NCBI GenBank assembly: GCA_036898135.1
Contig: CM072525.1
Coordinates: 56,291,874-56,355,873, forward strand
Source: Oncomelania hupensis
Lineage: Eukaryota; Mollusca; Gastropoda; Littorinimorpha; Pomatiopsidae
Reading direction: 5' to 3'
DNA: 64,000 bases
Below the pieces are notes generated by a model that did no database searches, was not told where the DNA came from, and worked only from the letters and a program-made list of their open reading frames with translations. The position numbers and the translations under genes are program-made. This document shows positions 10,505-23,200 of this stretch, one piece after another. Numbering within the stretch: the first letter of the stretch is position 1; each line of letters starts with the position of its first letter.

Positions 10505-11190
10505 GTTTTGTACTGTTATAAATGACGGTTTGCTGGTGTTGGTGTAGATGTGATAGATGTAGAAACAGATGGTTTGGGTTGTTTGTTACTGTAATAAATG
10601 AAGGTTTGCTGGTGTTGGTGTAGATGTGGTAGATGTAGAAACAGGTGGTTTGGGTGGTTTGTTACTGTAATAAATGAAGGTTTGCTGGTGTTGGTGTAGA
10701 TGTGATAGATGTAGAAACAGGTGGTTTGGGTTGCTTGTTACTGTAATAAATGAAGGTTTGCTGGTGTTGGTGTAGTAGATGTGATAGATGTAGAAACAGG
10801 TGGTTTGGGTTGTTTCTTACTGTAATAAATGAAGGTTTGCTGGTGTTGGTGTAGATGTGATAGATGTAGAAACAGATGGTTTGGGTTGTTTGTTACTGTA
10901 ATAAATGAAGGTTTGCTGGTGTTGGTGTAGATGTGGTAGATGTAGAAACAGGTGGTTTGGGTTGTTTGTTACTGTAATAAATGAAGGTTTGCTGGTGTTG
11001 GTGTAGATGTGATAGATGTAGAAACAGGTGGTTTGGGTTGTTTGTTACTGTAATAAATGAAGGTTTGCTGGTGTTGGTGTAGATGTGATAGATGTAGAAA
11101 CAGGTGGTTTGGGTTGTTTGTTACTGTAATAAATGAAGGTTTGCTGGTTTTGGTGTAGATGTGATAGATGTAGAAACAGGTGGTTTGGGA
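10505..11190. repeat. 76-bp minisatellite, about nine units
   Basis: The landmark GTAATAAATG recurs at 10591, 10667, 10743, 10822, 10898 and onward, a 76-bp period with one 79-bp unit that gained an extra TAG. Each unit also contains TTTGCTGGTGTTGGTGTAGA and AGAAACAGGTGG. Units are highly similar, which suggests recent expansion or homogenisation. Confidence 0.95.
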
Positions 11191-11657
11191 GGGGGAAGGA
11201 GGAGAGTAGGGGAAGAGTTTATCAATTTCCTTCAAAAACACAAAACCAACTTGTAAAAAAAATAAGTTTGTGTTTTAAATAGTAACTGTGTATTTGTTTG
11301 CGTGTGAGTGTTGTTTTTTTTTAAATTTAAGAAGGTGTTAAGGCTGTTTAATATAATACTTGTTGTCTGACTCTCAACGCGTAATGCGTTAAGAAAATAC
11401 AAAATGTGATTGAATCTTTTCCTTTGTGTGTCTTAAGTCTTTCACAGAGGGTTTGTGGAGCTATGAAAGACACGTTTCATAAACCACGTTAATTATATGT
11501 ATTGATTGCTTCTTGGTACGTTTGTTTGCTTGCTCGTCTGTGTATTCTTTCTTGAAATACTGATTTCATTCAATTTAATTGAATTATATCCTCTTTTTCG
11601 TTGTTTCTTTCTTCTCTGTTCTTGTCTTCATTATTTTTTCTTTTTTCGTTTAACTTT
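11191..11657. other. Spacer before LINE copy B, no gene seen
   Basis: AT- and pyrimidine-rich sequence. The open frame that runs from here into copy B joins non-coding DNA to a LINE fragment and is not a gene. Confidence 0.6.
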
Positions 11658-11659
11658 TG

Positions 11660-12264
11660 GGGCCTACCTGGTGGAGTGCTCAACCAAAAGGGCATCGGAT
11701 TGTCTTCTAAAGAGGACAATGGACACTGCCATGAATAAAATGACGCAGATCTTGGAAACATTGTGCAGACGGATGGATGCTCTAGAAAAAATGCTCACGT
11801 TGTTTGCTCAAAAGGGGGGTTCTCCAGCCCCACCGATTACACTGGAGAACGTGCCGACGGGCACGTCCCCAACCATCACCCACAACACACAGAAGGCCGT
11901 ATCTAAATCCGTCACACCTGCTGCAAAGGAGGCTAGGCCTCAGGCCGCCGCACCAGCAACGACCGGTTTTAGCGACCGGGTAGTTGCTGAGGCGGCTAAG
12001 ATTCTAGTTGCTCAGCAGAAGATCGTCAGAGGAGGAGAGGGAAAGGTTGGAAGGGGTGAGAGAGAGAGGGAAGATATAAGGGCTGATGCTGGGGAGAAGG
12101 GGAGGAAGTCGGCTGGCAGTTCGGGTTCCGGGGCTTTGACGAAAAATCAAAGGCCCGGACCCCTTTCTTCCAAGCACCATCAGCCTCTCGAAACGGAGAA
12201 CCGTTTCGGGGGGTTGATGGACCATGAAGAGATGGACGAGGGTCCGAAAGCTAAAGAGACGTAA
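11660..12264 (+). pseudogene. LINE B ORF1 remnant
   Basis: Encodes AYLVECSTKRASDCLLKR, then jumps straight to TMDTAMNKMTQILETLCRR because the CCHC region is deleted. From there it keeps the Pro/Thr/Ala-rich linker and the basic tail ending in KAKET. Without zinc knuckles and most of the globular region the product could not act as a normal ORF1. Confidence 0.85.
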
Positions 12265-12278
12265 TTGTGCTCTCAGAG

Positions 12279-15200
12279 ATCAAAATTTTAGCATTCTTTT
12301 ACTTCATTTTTATGGCCATTTTGCAATGGAATATCCGAGGGATAAGGGCAAATTATGAGGAGCTCTGCTGTCTGCTGACGGAGCATCAACCTGAGGTGTT
12401 AGCCATTCAGGAAACTCACCTGTCAGAGAAATATCTTATAGATATTACTGGTTATTCGTCTCTAGATTGTATATCTTCTAGAGGCGTTTCACTCTTTATT
12501 CATAGAAACGTCCCATTTAACCCAATTTCACTTAATACAAGTTTACCAGCAGTTGCAGCCAGAGTATTTCTTTTTAAATCCCTCACAGTTTGTTCTATAT
12601 ATTTGACCCCATCAATAAATGTAAATAAAAGTGAACTTGAGAATTTTATCCAACAGTTACCTACCCCTTTTTTGTTGTTGGGAGATTTTAATGGACGCTC
12701 TCCCCTGTGGGGTAGCGATCGTACCGATTCTCAGGGGAAAATAATTGAAGACATTTTAGACTCGTTGAACCTAGTAACTTTGAACAAGGGTGCTCCAACT
12801 TTTTCCTGTTCAAGAACCGCTTCTTTGTCCCACATTGATATATCGATCTGTGATCCCTCCTTACTTTTGGATTTTAAATGGACAGTTTTAGAAGATCTCC
12901 ATGGCAGCGACCATTTTCTGGTTTTATTAAAACATGATTCAGACAACCTTGAGCAAACTCATGGCAGGTGGAAACTGAAACAAGCTAACTGGAGCCTGTT
13001 TTCTAACCTGTCTGAGGTTCAGTTACGTGCTAAGGAACAGGAATTTTTGAATGCCATAGATCCAATACAGCTCTACATTGACATAGTTATAAACAGTGCC
13101 AAGGTGTCAATCCCGCAAACTTCATCAAAACCGTATACAATTAAAAAAAAAACCTGGTTTGATGATGAATGTAAAAAACTTCAGCAAGCCCGTAAAAAAG
13201 CTTTAAGAATGATGTATCTGCATCAAAGCTCTGAAAATAAACAGAACCGCCAACGTTTGCGAGCCCAATGCCGACAGCTCTTCAAAAGTAAGAGAAGAGA
13301 ATCGTGGAGAGGTTTCTGCTCCACGCTAAATTCGAAAGCGAAACTGTCGAAGGTTTGGAAAGTGGTCCGCAAACTCAAAAATAAAAGTAACAAACAGGTG
13401 AGCCCCTTGCCTTACTGTGCATGGGGACGTAATCGGAGATAAAAAGACTAGTAGCTGATCTTTTGGCCTCTTCTTTTGCTGCAAATTCTTCCTCTGAAAA
13501 CTATTCTCTCTCTTTTCAAACAATTAAAACACGTAAATAAAAACAACGGTTAAATTTTACCTCTGATAATTCTGAAGACTACAACATTTCGTTCTCATTA
13601 GTCGAGCTTGACGATGCAATTAACAAAAGTGCAGATTCAGCAGTTGGACCCGATGATGTACATTATCAATTTCTCAGACATTTAACAAGGTAGTCACGGT
13701 CTCAACTGTTGGACATCTTCAATCAGATTTGGATCACTGGCACCTTTGCTCCCTCTTGGAGAAAGGCCATTATTGTACCCATTCCTAAACCTGGCAAAGA
13801 CCATACTAATCCAACAAACTATAGACCAATAGCCTTAACGTCTTGCTTATGCAAGACGCTGGAAAGAATGGTTTATTCCCGTTTACTGTGGTATCTGGAA
13901 ACAAATAATATCTTATCCAACACTCAGTGTGGCTTTCGAAGTGGTCGAAGTACTGTTGACCACCTGGTGCGACTGGAAACTTTTATCCGTAACGCGTTCG
14001 TCCAGGGTGAACATGTCGTTGCCATCATGTTTGATTTGGAAAAAGCTTATGATACCACATGGAAATATGGCATTCTTTCAGATTTACAAGAAATGGGTTT
14101 GAAGGGATATTTACCTCTGTTTATATCCAATTTTCTAACGGACAGAATTTTTCAGGTAAAGGTTGGGGGATCTTTATCAGATACGAGGGAACAGGAGATG
14201 GGAGTGCCTCAGGGTAGCATTTTGTCTCCCTTGCTGTTTAATATTAAAATAAATAATATTGTTCGTTCCGTTAAACGGGGAATTGTCAACAAACACTTCT
14301 TTGTTTGTTGACGATTTTGCATTAGTAGCCAAAGGTAAATCCTTGGCATCTGCAGAACGTCAACTACAGTTATGTGTCAATGCCGTTGAAGACTTGTTTT
14401 TACAAAATGGTTTTAAACTTTCTGAAGCAAAAACTGAATGTATTCACTTTTCCAAGCACCGGGGAATTATTCAAGATCCTAATATTACCCTCAATAAAAC
14501 TCCAATAAAGGCGGTCCAACAAGTCAAATTTTTGGGTGTTATTTTTTATCAAAGGCTATCCTTCCTTCATCATCTGAAAAATTTGAAAACTAAATGTCAA
14601 CAGGCCTGCAACTTGCTCAAGGTTATCAGTGGTACAGACTGGGGAGCTGACAAGAAAACTTTATTGCTGTTATATTGTTCTTTAATTAGATCCAAGTTAG
14701 TTTGTGGTTGCATTGTTTATGGTTCTGCTAGAAAATCTTATCTTAAAATGTTAGATCCAATTGCTCATCAGGCCCTACGCATTGCTTTGGGTGCGTTTCG
14801 CACCTCCCCTTGTGAAAACCTTTACGTGGAAGCTAACGAACCCCCGCTGGAGCTGAGACGCACAAAATCGTCACTGAATTACTATTTAAAATTAAAAACT
14901 GATTCCATGAACCCCGCTTATGGCTGTGTTTTCAACCCAGATTTTGTTCAGAAATTTGAAGCCAAACTTAACACAATTCCTTCGTTTGGCATCAGAATGC
15001 AGGCTCATTTGGAAAAAGCAGGCATCGATGTTGCTTCCATCAACGATGATGAGCTTCGGACTGAAGCTCCTTCTCAATGGAAATTATGTACCCACCCCTT
15101 GGGGTCATGAGCAATCTTGCCACTGTAGATTGTTCAAACCTATAAAGGGAACAGTGAAAACCACAGTTGAAAACCTGTCTTTCCTTTATAGGCAAGACCG

Positions 15201-16691
15201 ATTCACTGCGGCAACAGTACCCCCGTTGGAGTGCCGGGGGTTTTCAGTATAAATAGTATCCCCACTTTATGGACATTTAGTGCTTTAAATTCCCACTGTC
15301 GCTGTCTTCCTCATTTACTCTTTCCTATTCCTGCTCTGTCCTTCACTCTGCTATACTATCTTCTTCTTCGCTAGATCAATGACCTACCTTTTTTTTCTTG
15401 AAAACTCTTCCTGGACAAGACTCCTTGTTTGTGTATGAGGTCTGTTGGATCAGCTTGGGAGTGTTGGACGCTTTCTGCCGGGTGGTCACTAGGGCTTCCT
15501 ATGATTGTACTATTTAGCACTATAGGCATTTTATATGTATGTGTTTTGTTGATGATTTATAATGATGTTTGTATTCTATTTTGTTTTTGTAACCGGGGGT
15601 TCGCGTAGTTGAGGTCAACCCTCAGCCGTCCCCCGCGTGGGATGTCTTTATTGTAAAGTGACTGGCCGGTGGAGGGCATTCAATTTTCCCACTGGGGTTG
15701 TTTCAGCAGATCTTTTATGCGGATCGGGGGTTGTCCGGTCCTGATTTGGCTCGGAAGAGTCCGCTGGACCTAAAGCAACAATAAATCAATCAATCAATTA
15801 TGTACCCCAAACATTAATTGGCAGTTGTCTGCTTTCCTCAAAAACAATACATCTGAAACCGTATATAACCAACTTTATTTAGAACAGTGTGCCTTATATC
15901 CAGGATAAGAAAGGAGATTCAGTTGCTGCTGCATCGGTCTCCAGGAGACATTTAGATATAAGCCTTTACAACAGCGTTTGCCTGATTTTTGTTCTGTTTA
16001 TACAGCTGAGCTCAAGGCAATTCATCTCGCTCTGAAACAGGTTTATCAATCCAAAAGAACCTCGTTTTTAATCATGTCTGATTCATTGTCAGCATTTCAG
16101 GCTCTTTCCACGAGAAAGATATCACACCCTTTTCTGGCAGAGATCCATGACCTCCATACACGACTTGTTTCTGAGGGTAAAAAGATAGTTTTTATGTGGG
16201 TACCTGGTCACATGGGCATCCGCGGCAACATTGCAGTAGAGAAACCGGCTAAAGATGCTCTGCATCTCGATTCCCCTTCAGAGATTTTCAATTTTTTTCT
16301 TTACTCTGATCTGCGTTGTATGACTGGATCTTATTGTAAACGGCTGTGGCAGACTGACTGGTCTAACCATATCAACAACAAATTATTTCAAATTCTCCCG
16401 GATTTGTCAGATTCTTTGCCTAACTTTGCATCCACTCGCAAAGAAGAAACAGTTTTATCTCGCCTTCATATTGGGCATACTTATGTCACCCACAGTTTCC
16501 TTTTAACCACCATGGTGCTTTGCATGTGATCAATCCTTTTCTGTTCGCCATTTCATGTCTGAATGTGCTGATCTGATTGAGGAAAGAGAAACATAATTTG
16601 GTTCAATACCTTTCAAAGAGATTTTTAAAGTATGTAATGGTCAACACCTGTTTCAATTTTTACACGATGTTGGTTTGTTTTATCGCATATA
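12279..16691 (+). pseudogene. LINE B ORF2 remnant
   Basis: The endonuclease part is open from 12279 to about 13410 (QWNIRG, QETHLSE, GDFNGRSP, GSDHF). A frameshift follows at about 13410. There are stops at about 13538 and 13693, and an insertion/frameshift next to the FVDD motif at about 14290. Sequence resumes to 15081, is interrupted by the 702-bp element, and continues at 15808. The RNase H part is open from 15978 to 16529 but has lost coding around the first catalytic Asp (about 15905). Many independent lesions show it is much older than copies A and C. Confidence 0.9.
15094..15795 (+). mobile_element. 702-bp non-autonomous element sharing the LINE 3' tail
   Basis: Inserted in copy B ORF2 between two copies of the 12-bp duplication AATTATGTACCC (15082-15093 and 15796-15807). 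Its last segment, from GGTCCTGATTTGGCTCGG through GTCCGCTGGACCTAAAGCAA, is identical over about 42 nt to the 3' end of LINE copies A and C. It ends in a short AATC repeat instead of TTGTA. There is no long open frame and no tRNA-like promoter box; the 5' half contains TATAAATAGTATCCCC. A non-coding element with the LINE 3' end and a LINE-like target duplication is best explained as being mobilised by that LINE (inference). Confidence 0.85.
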
Positions 16692-16961
16692 AATCATATC
16701 GACATGTTTTGTTTAGTTTGGATTTTATTGATAGGACTGAAGTTAGTGATTTGATGGAAGAAAGAGAACATATTTTTAATACATCAGTTTTAAAGAAGAC
16801 TTTTAAAGAGGTGTCATGTGAAAGTTTGTTTGAGTATTTAAGAGTAACAGGCTTGTTTTTTAAGATTTGAAACATTTTATAATATTTTAAGATAACGTCT
16901 CTCTGGTCCTGATTTGGCTCGGAAGAGTCCGCTGGACCTAAAGCAATAATCTTGTATTTGT

Positions 16962-17600
16962 ACATAAAGAATTAATAATATTATAAACATTCACTGGTAC
17001 AGCCACTGGTCTGCAAGCATACATATAGGTTAAACAACAGTGGTTCCGTCAGGTATACAACATGGCGTGAAACCCGGTCGTGCTTGACACGTGTTCGGCT
17101 TCTCCACGTGGTAAGGCAAATTCGGACTAACAATTCAATTCAATAATATAAATACATCACGATGAAACAGAAGTATGTTCATTTACCTGTTCGACAATGT
17201 CAGGCCCGTGGCTACTTGATTGAATTCAAAAATTCAACAAGCACTGCTTCCCTGTCCTATCAGTGGAGATAATTCTCTGCTCTAGTGTAACTGTGTACTC
17301 CTCAGAGCTTTCCACACAACTGACCTATACTTGGCTTGGACTGAATCAGCCAGAACTGGTTCTAACCCTCTCTACCTGTGTCCTGATTGGCTGAGACAAT
17401 CTAAGTGGCTGTAAAGTTCAAAACTCGATCGTAGGCAGCGATGATGTCACTAAACGGCTCGCGTCAGCTCGCAGTGTGTGTGTACACATCAATTATACCT
17501 TAATCGTCTGCTATAGACTACAGTAACCTTCTAAGTTTTACTACTGCTAAACAAGCAAAAGCTCAAATAGCGCGGGGTAAACGGGTCTGCTTGTGAATAT
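16962..17600 (-). mobile_element. Diverged fragment of solo LTR family 1
   Basis: Starts right after the copy B tail. It shares AGAATTAATAATATTATAAA, CAGCCACTGGTCTGCAA and ACAGTGGTTCCGT with the complete LTR at 18209-19747 (its 19105-19720 part), but is clearly more diverged and lacks the other half. Orientation is taken from the complete copies. Confidence 0.75.
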
Positions 17601-17650
17601 ACATATAAACAGTACGCACAATTGTTTGTTTACTCAACGGGGAAAAGATG

Positions 17651-17745
17651 TGATGTGGTCCAATGGCTGTGATGTGGTCCAATGGCTATGATGTGGTCCA
17701 ATGGCTGTGATGTGGTCCAATGGCTGTGATGTGGTCCAATGGCTT
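17651..17745. repeat. 19-bp tandem repeat, five units
   Basis: Unit TGATGTGGTCCAATGGCTG repeated five times with one substitution. Confidence 0.95.
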
Positions 17746-17796
17746 GATGAAAGTTGATCAACCCTGGCCTTCGGAGAAAACTCTTTTACTGGGCTA

Positions 17797-18040
17797 AGAT
17801 GTTGACATCTGATGTTGACAGGCAAGATGTTGACAGACAAGATGTTGGCATCTGATGTTGACAGACAAGATGTTGACAGGCAAGATGTTGACAGGCAAGA
17901 TGTTGGCATCTGATGTTGACAGGCAAGATGTTGACAGGCAAGATGTTGACATCTGATGTTGACAGGCAAGATGTTGACAGGTAAGATGTTGACATCTGAT
18001 GTTGACAGGCAAGATGCTGACAGGCAAAATGTTCACAAGC
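17797..18040. repeat. Short tandem repeat array, GATGTTGACAGGCAA units
   Basis: A 15-bp unit GATGTTGACAGGCAA and a 13-bp variant GATGTTGACATCT alternate in a higher-order pattern about 17 times. All three minus-strand frames are partly open through the array, which is a property of the repeat. Confidence 0.9.
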
Positions 18041-18208
18041 GAATCTATATAGTCTGGCAACGTTGTTGAACAATGTGCATGTCCATGCATATTATGTCAT
18101 TTCCGTTAATAGAATGTAATAAAACTCCAAAATATTATAAATGAAATAGTTCCCTAACAAAGTTTTACATAGGAGGGGAGTCACTATTGATTACTTCCCC
18201 TTAGCTGT

Positions 18209-19747
18209 TGTCACGTGGGGTTTATGGGCTCTGCACAATGGAATTATGGACCCTCACGTTTATTCGGTGGGAACTGCTAGTAAGTCACCCTATGAATTAC
18301 TTTAATAAATTTATTTGTTTAGCTCGTTCTGTGTTAAGGTTGGGGTACAGAAATAGATAGAAAAATGGTAAAAGATTACTGTCACACTAGCTTTCACACG
18401 GCTATGAATCATATGTAGTCCAGCCACTTGATAACAGTTAAAATCACACATTTATTTCTTCTACTCTATACAAGATTCTCTAAGTACTAATCTAACTTAA
18501 AAAGTCTCTTTCAATGCAAATAGTTCGATCGCTGATAGTCTAGGCAGCTGTTATATCTTCCTCGGGCACTTGCTATAATATTTCATGTAGATTTGGACTA
18601 CTGTGGTCCGTTTTACAGTTTCTGAAGAGTTGGACTACTGTGGTCCTGCTATGATCAGTTTAAGTGCACCTTCGGAGATTACACTTAACTTTCTGATGGT
18701 GCGGTCGAAGTCCTTCTGTGAGGTAGCTTCTGGTACACCTTTGTCGTTGTGTAGTTGGGTTCCCTTGCCACGCTGTGGGGTCTGACAGGGTGTTTCTTCG
18801 GGTAGCTCTTTCCGTCTTGTGCGGTAGAGTCTCCTCAACCAACTAGTCGTTTCTGTGGAGTGGGACACACAGGATAGCTCGGGATAGCTCGGGATAGCTC
18901 GCCTGCTCGTCTGTAATATAAGAGACGAAATTCTGCACACCCCTGAATAATCGGTTTGTGCAGAGCGTCTCACTGAAAGCCAAGTAGCCCTCAGTGATAG
19001 CTCCACATCTCTATACATAAGCGACGAACATTCTGCTACTTCCGGGGTCCGCTGTAATCTCACTCTAAATTCCTATACATACATAAATATAAATCGTGTC
19101 TACTTATACACATACAGAATTAATAATATTATAAACATTCAGTGGTACAGCCACTGGTCTGCAAACATACATATAAGTTAAACAACAGTGGTTCCGTACG
19201 GGATACAACATGGCGGCGCAACCGGTCGTGTTTCTCCTCGTGGTAGGCTCTTCCACGTGGTCACGCAAATTCGGATTAACAATTCACATTTATGCATAGC
19301 AAATTCCACAAACATAATTTCAACAATAATATAAATATATCACGATGAAACAGAAGGGTGTTCATTTACCTGTCTGACAAGTTCAGGCCCGTGATGACTT
19401 GAGAGAATTCTAAGATTTCAAAGTCCTGCTTCCTGGTCTATGAGTGTAGAGATTTCTCTAGCTGTGGAGATGTTGACTCTACCTCGTCTCACACACGACT
19501 GATTCAAACTGTCTTAGGTTTTGACACATTCAAAACTCCTCTACCCACTGAGCCTGCTCTGATTGGTTAAAACGGTCCGATTCAAAGCTCAAGTGCTGAC
19601 TCACTGCGATGTGGGTCGGGCTCGCGGTGTGTGGTCTGCTGTGTAATTTAATTACTGCTGTGTAATAGTCTAACTTCTCTACTGTTACAAATACTACACA
19701 TGGCTAAATAGTCAACAAGCAGAGTTAAAACTAGCCAGTTCGTGACA
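18209..19747 (-). mobile_element. Solo LTR, family 1 (1,539 bp), complete
   Basis: Ends are TGTCACG...CGTGACA, flanked by the perfect 5-bp duplication GCTGT (18204-18208 and 19748-19752). These are hallmarks of an LTR retrotransposon insertion reduced to one LTR by recombination. The minus strand is the likely transcribed one: it has a CCAATCA box in its 5' third and two AATAAA signals near its 3' end. There is no internal gag-pol and no primer-binding site. A 142-codon minus-strand frame (18635-19063) is not preserved in the second copy and is not called. Confidence 0.85.
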
Positions 19748-19821
19748 GCTGTACACATATCCATGCATCCACTAACGCACTGAACACTCAAGCCATCCAA
19801 TCCGACAAAATATACACTTAC

Positions 19822-19983
19822 TTGATTTTGAAGGAGCAACAAATCGTCATGAGACTCTACACAGCCTCCAGCAGCACATGTTGCAATCTCTCCGTCTTGA
19901 CTTACAATCACCTCGGCAATGTCCATAAACTCATCAGCATCACTATGGCAGCTGTCTGAATCAATCACTTCAATACTAACTCC
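19822..19983 (-). CDS. Candidate internal exon of an unrecognised host gene
   Basis: On the minus strand a 162-bp open segment (54 codons, phase 0 at both ends) lies between a good acceptor (pyrimidine-rich TTTTTGTTTTATC, then ACAACAG) and a consensus donor CAA/GTAAGT. It encodes GVSIEVIDSDSCHSDADEF... followed by ...AGGCVESHDDLLLLQNQ, an acidic, non-repetitive peptide unlike the surrounding transposons. I do not recognise the protein. The family-1 solo LTR lies about 70 bp downstream of the donor in the presumed intron, and an RTE element lies upstream. Neighbouring exons were not identified. Confidence 0.45.
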
Positions 19984-20050
19984 CTGTTGTGGATGATAAA
20001 ACAAAAATAAAAATTATATGAATAAAGCAACCGTCGACAATCGTATCAGC

Positions 20051-20136
20051 TTAACCCTTTGTCGATCGCGACATGAGACAGCATTGAGAAGCGACAAAGA
20101 CATGTCTTTGGTTGTGATCAACAGACGAAGGGTTAA
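20051..20136. mobile_element. Tiny TTAA-flanked MITE, piggyBac-like
   Basis: TTAACCCTTTGTC at the left end faces GACGAAGGGTTAA at the right end, giving imperfect inverted termini with TTAA at both outer edges. CCC(T/G) termini with TTAA targets are typical of piggyBac-type elements. Only about 78 bp lie between the TTAA sites, so it has no coding capacity and the call is tentative. Confidence 0.45.
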
Positions 20137-20200
20137 AACAATACAAAACAACAACAAACACCAAGCTCTTTGTAGTAAATAATAACATTTATATTGCCAG

Positions 20201-23200
20201 CCCAAGACAAACTACATGATGAAACTATCCACTAATTCCATGCCGGATCGGTCGTCGCCTGGCTACACAAGGACCGCGCCTTCCGTTGACCACCAGGACG
20301 GAGGTGATAAGTATGCAACTGATTGACAATTTAGCAAGATCCGCACGAGAAACAACATCGTCATAGGAACCTGGAATGTCAGGACCCTAACTGCGGAAGG
20401 AAAATTAGAAGAACTGGCCCACGAGTTGGACCACTATCGATGGAACGTTCTAGGTATCAGCGAACTGCGCTGGAAAGGCTTATATGAAACAACGACCGAC
20501 AAAGGCCACAAGCTCTATTTCAGCGGTTGAGATGACAGGCACGAACACGGCGTTGGATTCTTGGTCCACAAGAACATTCTAGCCACTGTCATGGGTTGTC
20601 ACCTGGTCTCCAGTAGACTCATTACCATCCGTCTGAGAGCAACCCCTTTCAACATCACCATCATCCAGGCCTATGTCCCAACATCAGACTATGACGACAG
20701 CGAAGTGGAGGATTTTTATGAAAATCTACAGGCGGTCCTTGACCAAGTGCCGAAGAAGGACATAGTCATAGTGCAAGGCGACTGGAATGCCAAGGTTGGC
20801 CAAGATGCGCACCACAACTGGGGAGACACATGTGGACCCCACTGCAACAACGAGACAAATGACAGGGGTCTGAGACTCTTGGAGTTTGCCAGATACAACA
20901 ATCTGGTACTGGCAAACACGCTTGGTCTCCACAAAAACTCCAGACGATGGACATGGCACAGTTCCGGCGGGGAGCATCACAACCAGATCGACTACATCAT
21001 GGTCAAGAAACGCTTCAGATCAAGCATCAACATTGGCAGGACACGCACTTTTCCAGGAGCAGACATCGGAAGTGACCACGATCTCATAATGATGTCTTTC
21101 CGGCTCCACTTGAAGAGAGTAAATACAGCAAAGTGCACTAGACTGAAGTTCGACCTGGACAAACTGCAAGACCCGGAGGTGGCAGAACTATTTCAGGCCA
21201 CAATTGGAGGGAAATTTGCACCGCTGCTCATTTTGGGGGCTTGTGAAGTAGATGTCAACACCATGACTACCACCTTCAACTCAGCTGTGACAGATGCCGC
21301 CACTGAGATCCTTGGCAAGCACCGACCAAAGAAGAAGCCGTGGATCACACCTGAACTTTTAGATCTGTGTGATAAACGAAGAGAGATAAAAAAGAAAAAA
21401 AGAAAACGAACACTTCACAGGGAGCAGATGTCTACCGAAAAATCAACAATGACATTCGAAAAGGCATGCACACAGCAAAGGAGAACTGGATAGAAGATCA
21501 ATGCCAGGAAATAGAGAACAGTCTGGAAAAGAACAACAGCAAGAAGGCCTACCAGACTGAGAATCGGCTGACAAGTGTTAAACAGCCCAAAGTCTCCACG
21601 ATCTAAAGCATGTCTGGCATATGCCTTACAGAAGAACAAGAAGTCTTGGACAGATGGACAGAGTACTGCTCTGACCTTTACAACCATACACCAAATGGAG
21701 ACCCATCTGTTCTAGCATGTCCCGAGAACAGAGAAGAAGAAATCCTCCCAATTCTCTGGGAAGAAGTTGAGGCAGCAGTGCAATCGCTGAAGAAAGGGAA
21801 GTCATCGGAAGTGGACAACATACCCGCGGAACTGCTACAAGCAGGAGGAGAAGTGATGATTGATGCCCTCACCATTATCTGTAACAAGATCTGGCAGAGT
21901 GGGGAGTGGCCTACACCATGGACCCAGTCGCTTGTCATCACTCTTCCCAAAAAAGGTAACCTTCAGGAGTGTGAAAATTACCGCACCATCAGCCTCATCA
22001 GCCATCCCAGCAAGGTCCTCCTAAAAATAATACTCAACAGGTTGAAACCCCAAGCTGAACAAATCATGCAGGATTCAGGGCAGGGTGAAGTACCACGGAA
22101 CCGATTTTCAACCTCAGAATAATCTGTGAGAAATACCTACAACACAAACAACATCTATATCATGTGTTCATAGACTTCAATAAGGCGTTTGACCGAGTCT
22201 GGCATGCAGCTCTATGGGCAACAATGAAAGTGTACAACATCAGCCCTAAAATTATTGAAGTCATCAAAAGCCTGTATGACAAGGCTACCAGTGCAGTCCT
22301 CCATAAAAGCGTCATCGGGAACTGGTTCAGAACAACAATCGGTGTGCGTCAAGGATGCCTACTCTCTCCAACACTCTTCAACATCTTCCTAGAGCGCATC
22401 ATGTCAGATGCTCTTGCAGATCACGAAGGCACAGTCAGCATAGGGGGTAGAGCAATCTCCAATCTTCGTTTTGCGGATGACATTGATGGATTGGCTGGAG
22501 AGGAACAAGAACTTGAACAGCTGGTACAGAGGCTTGACACCACCTCCAGAGCTTATGGAATGGAAATAAGTGCAGAGAAGACCAAAATGATTACCAACAA
22601 CACCAATGGCATCAACACGGACATCAAAGTCCAAGGCCAATCCCTCAACACAGTGCATAGCTTCAAATATTTAGGAGCCATTGTATCAGACAATGGGTCC
22701 CGACAGGAAGTCCTCTCCAGGATCGCACAAACAACTGCTGCCCTGACAAGATTGAAGCCCATTTGGAAAGACAGGACCATCAGTCTACATTCCAAAGTAA
22801 GACTGCTGCGCTCCCTTGTCATCTCCATCTTCCTATATGCTTGCGAAGCGTGGACCCTCACAGCAGATCTACAACGAAGAATACGAAGCATGGAGATGAG
22901 GTGCTACAGAAGACTTCTGGGCATTTCCTATACCCAACACATCACCAACGACGAAGTCCGACAGACCATCACACAAGGTATTGGACAACACGATGACCTG
23001 CTCACAGTGGTGAAGAAACGGAAACTCCGATGGTATGGCCACGTCACCAGATCATCAGGCCTTGCAAAGACTATTCTGCAAGGCACAGTGCAAGGAGGTA
23101 GAAGAAGAGGGAGACCGAAAAAGAGGTGGGAGGACAACATTCGAGATTGGACTGGTTTGACACTGAGCGAAGCCATCAAGGCTGCTGAGGACAGAGAAAG

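Larger units (their letters stand above)
11658..16961 (+). mobile_element. LINE copy B, degenerate and internally deleted
   Basis: Same family as copies A and C, starting inside ORF1 at the sequence GGGGCCTACCTGG, so the 5'UTR and ORF1 N-terminus are missing. About 620 bp of ORF1, including the zinc knuckles, is deleted at about 11716. ORF2 has several frame breaks and a 702-bp insertion at 15094-15795. The 3' end has the family tail ending CTAAAGCAATAAT plus a degenerate TTGTA repeat. No target duplication was found. Confidence 0.9.

Noticed and set aside
10505..11190. Regular repeat array that could be mistaken for a CRISPR
   Set aside because: The 76-bp units are contiguous and there are no unique spacers; the window is eukaryotic. 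It is a minisatellite. The same holds for 17797-18040.
11506..12264. 252-codon frame read as a single protein with hydrophobic N-terminus
   Set aside because: The N-terminal 50 codons come from unrelated spacer DNA fused to a truncated LINE ORF1.
18635..19063. 142-codon minus-strand frame
   Set aside because: It lies inside a solo LTR and is broken in the second copy (39485-39870), so it is not a conserved protein.
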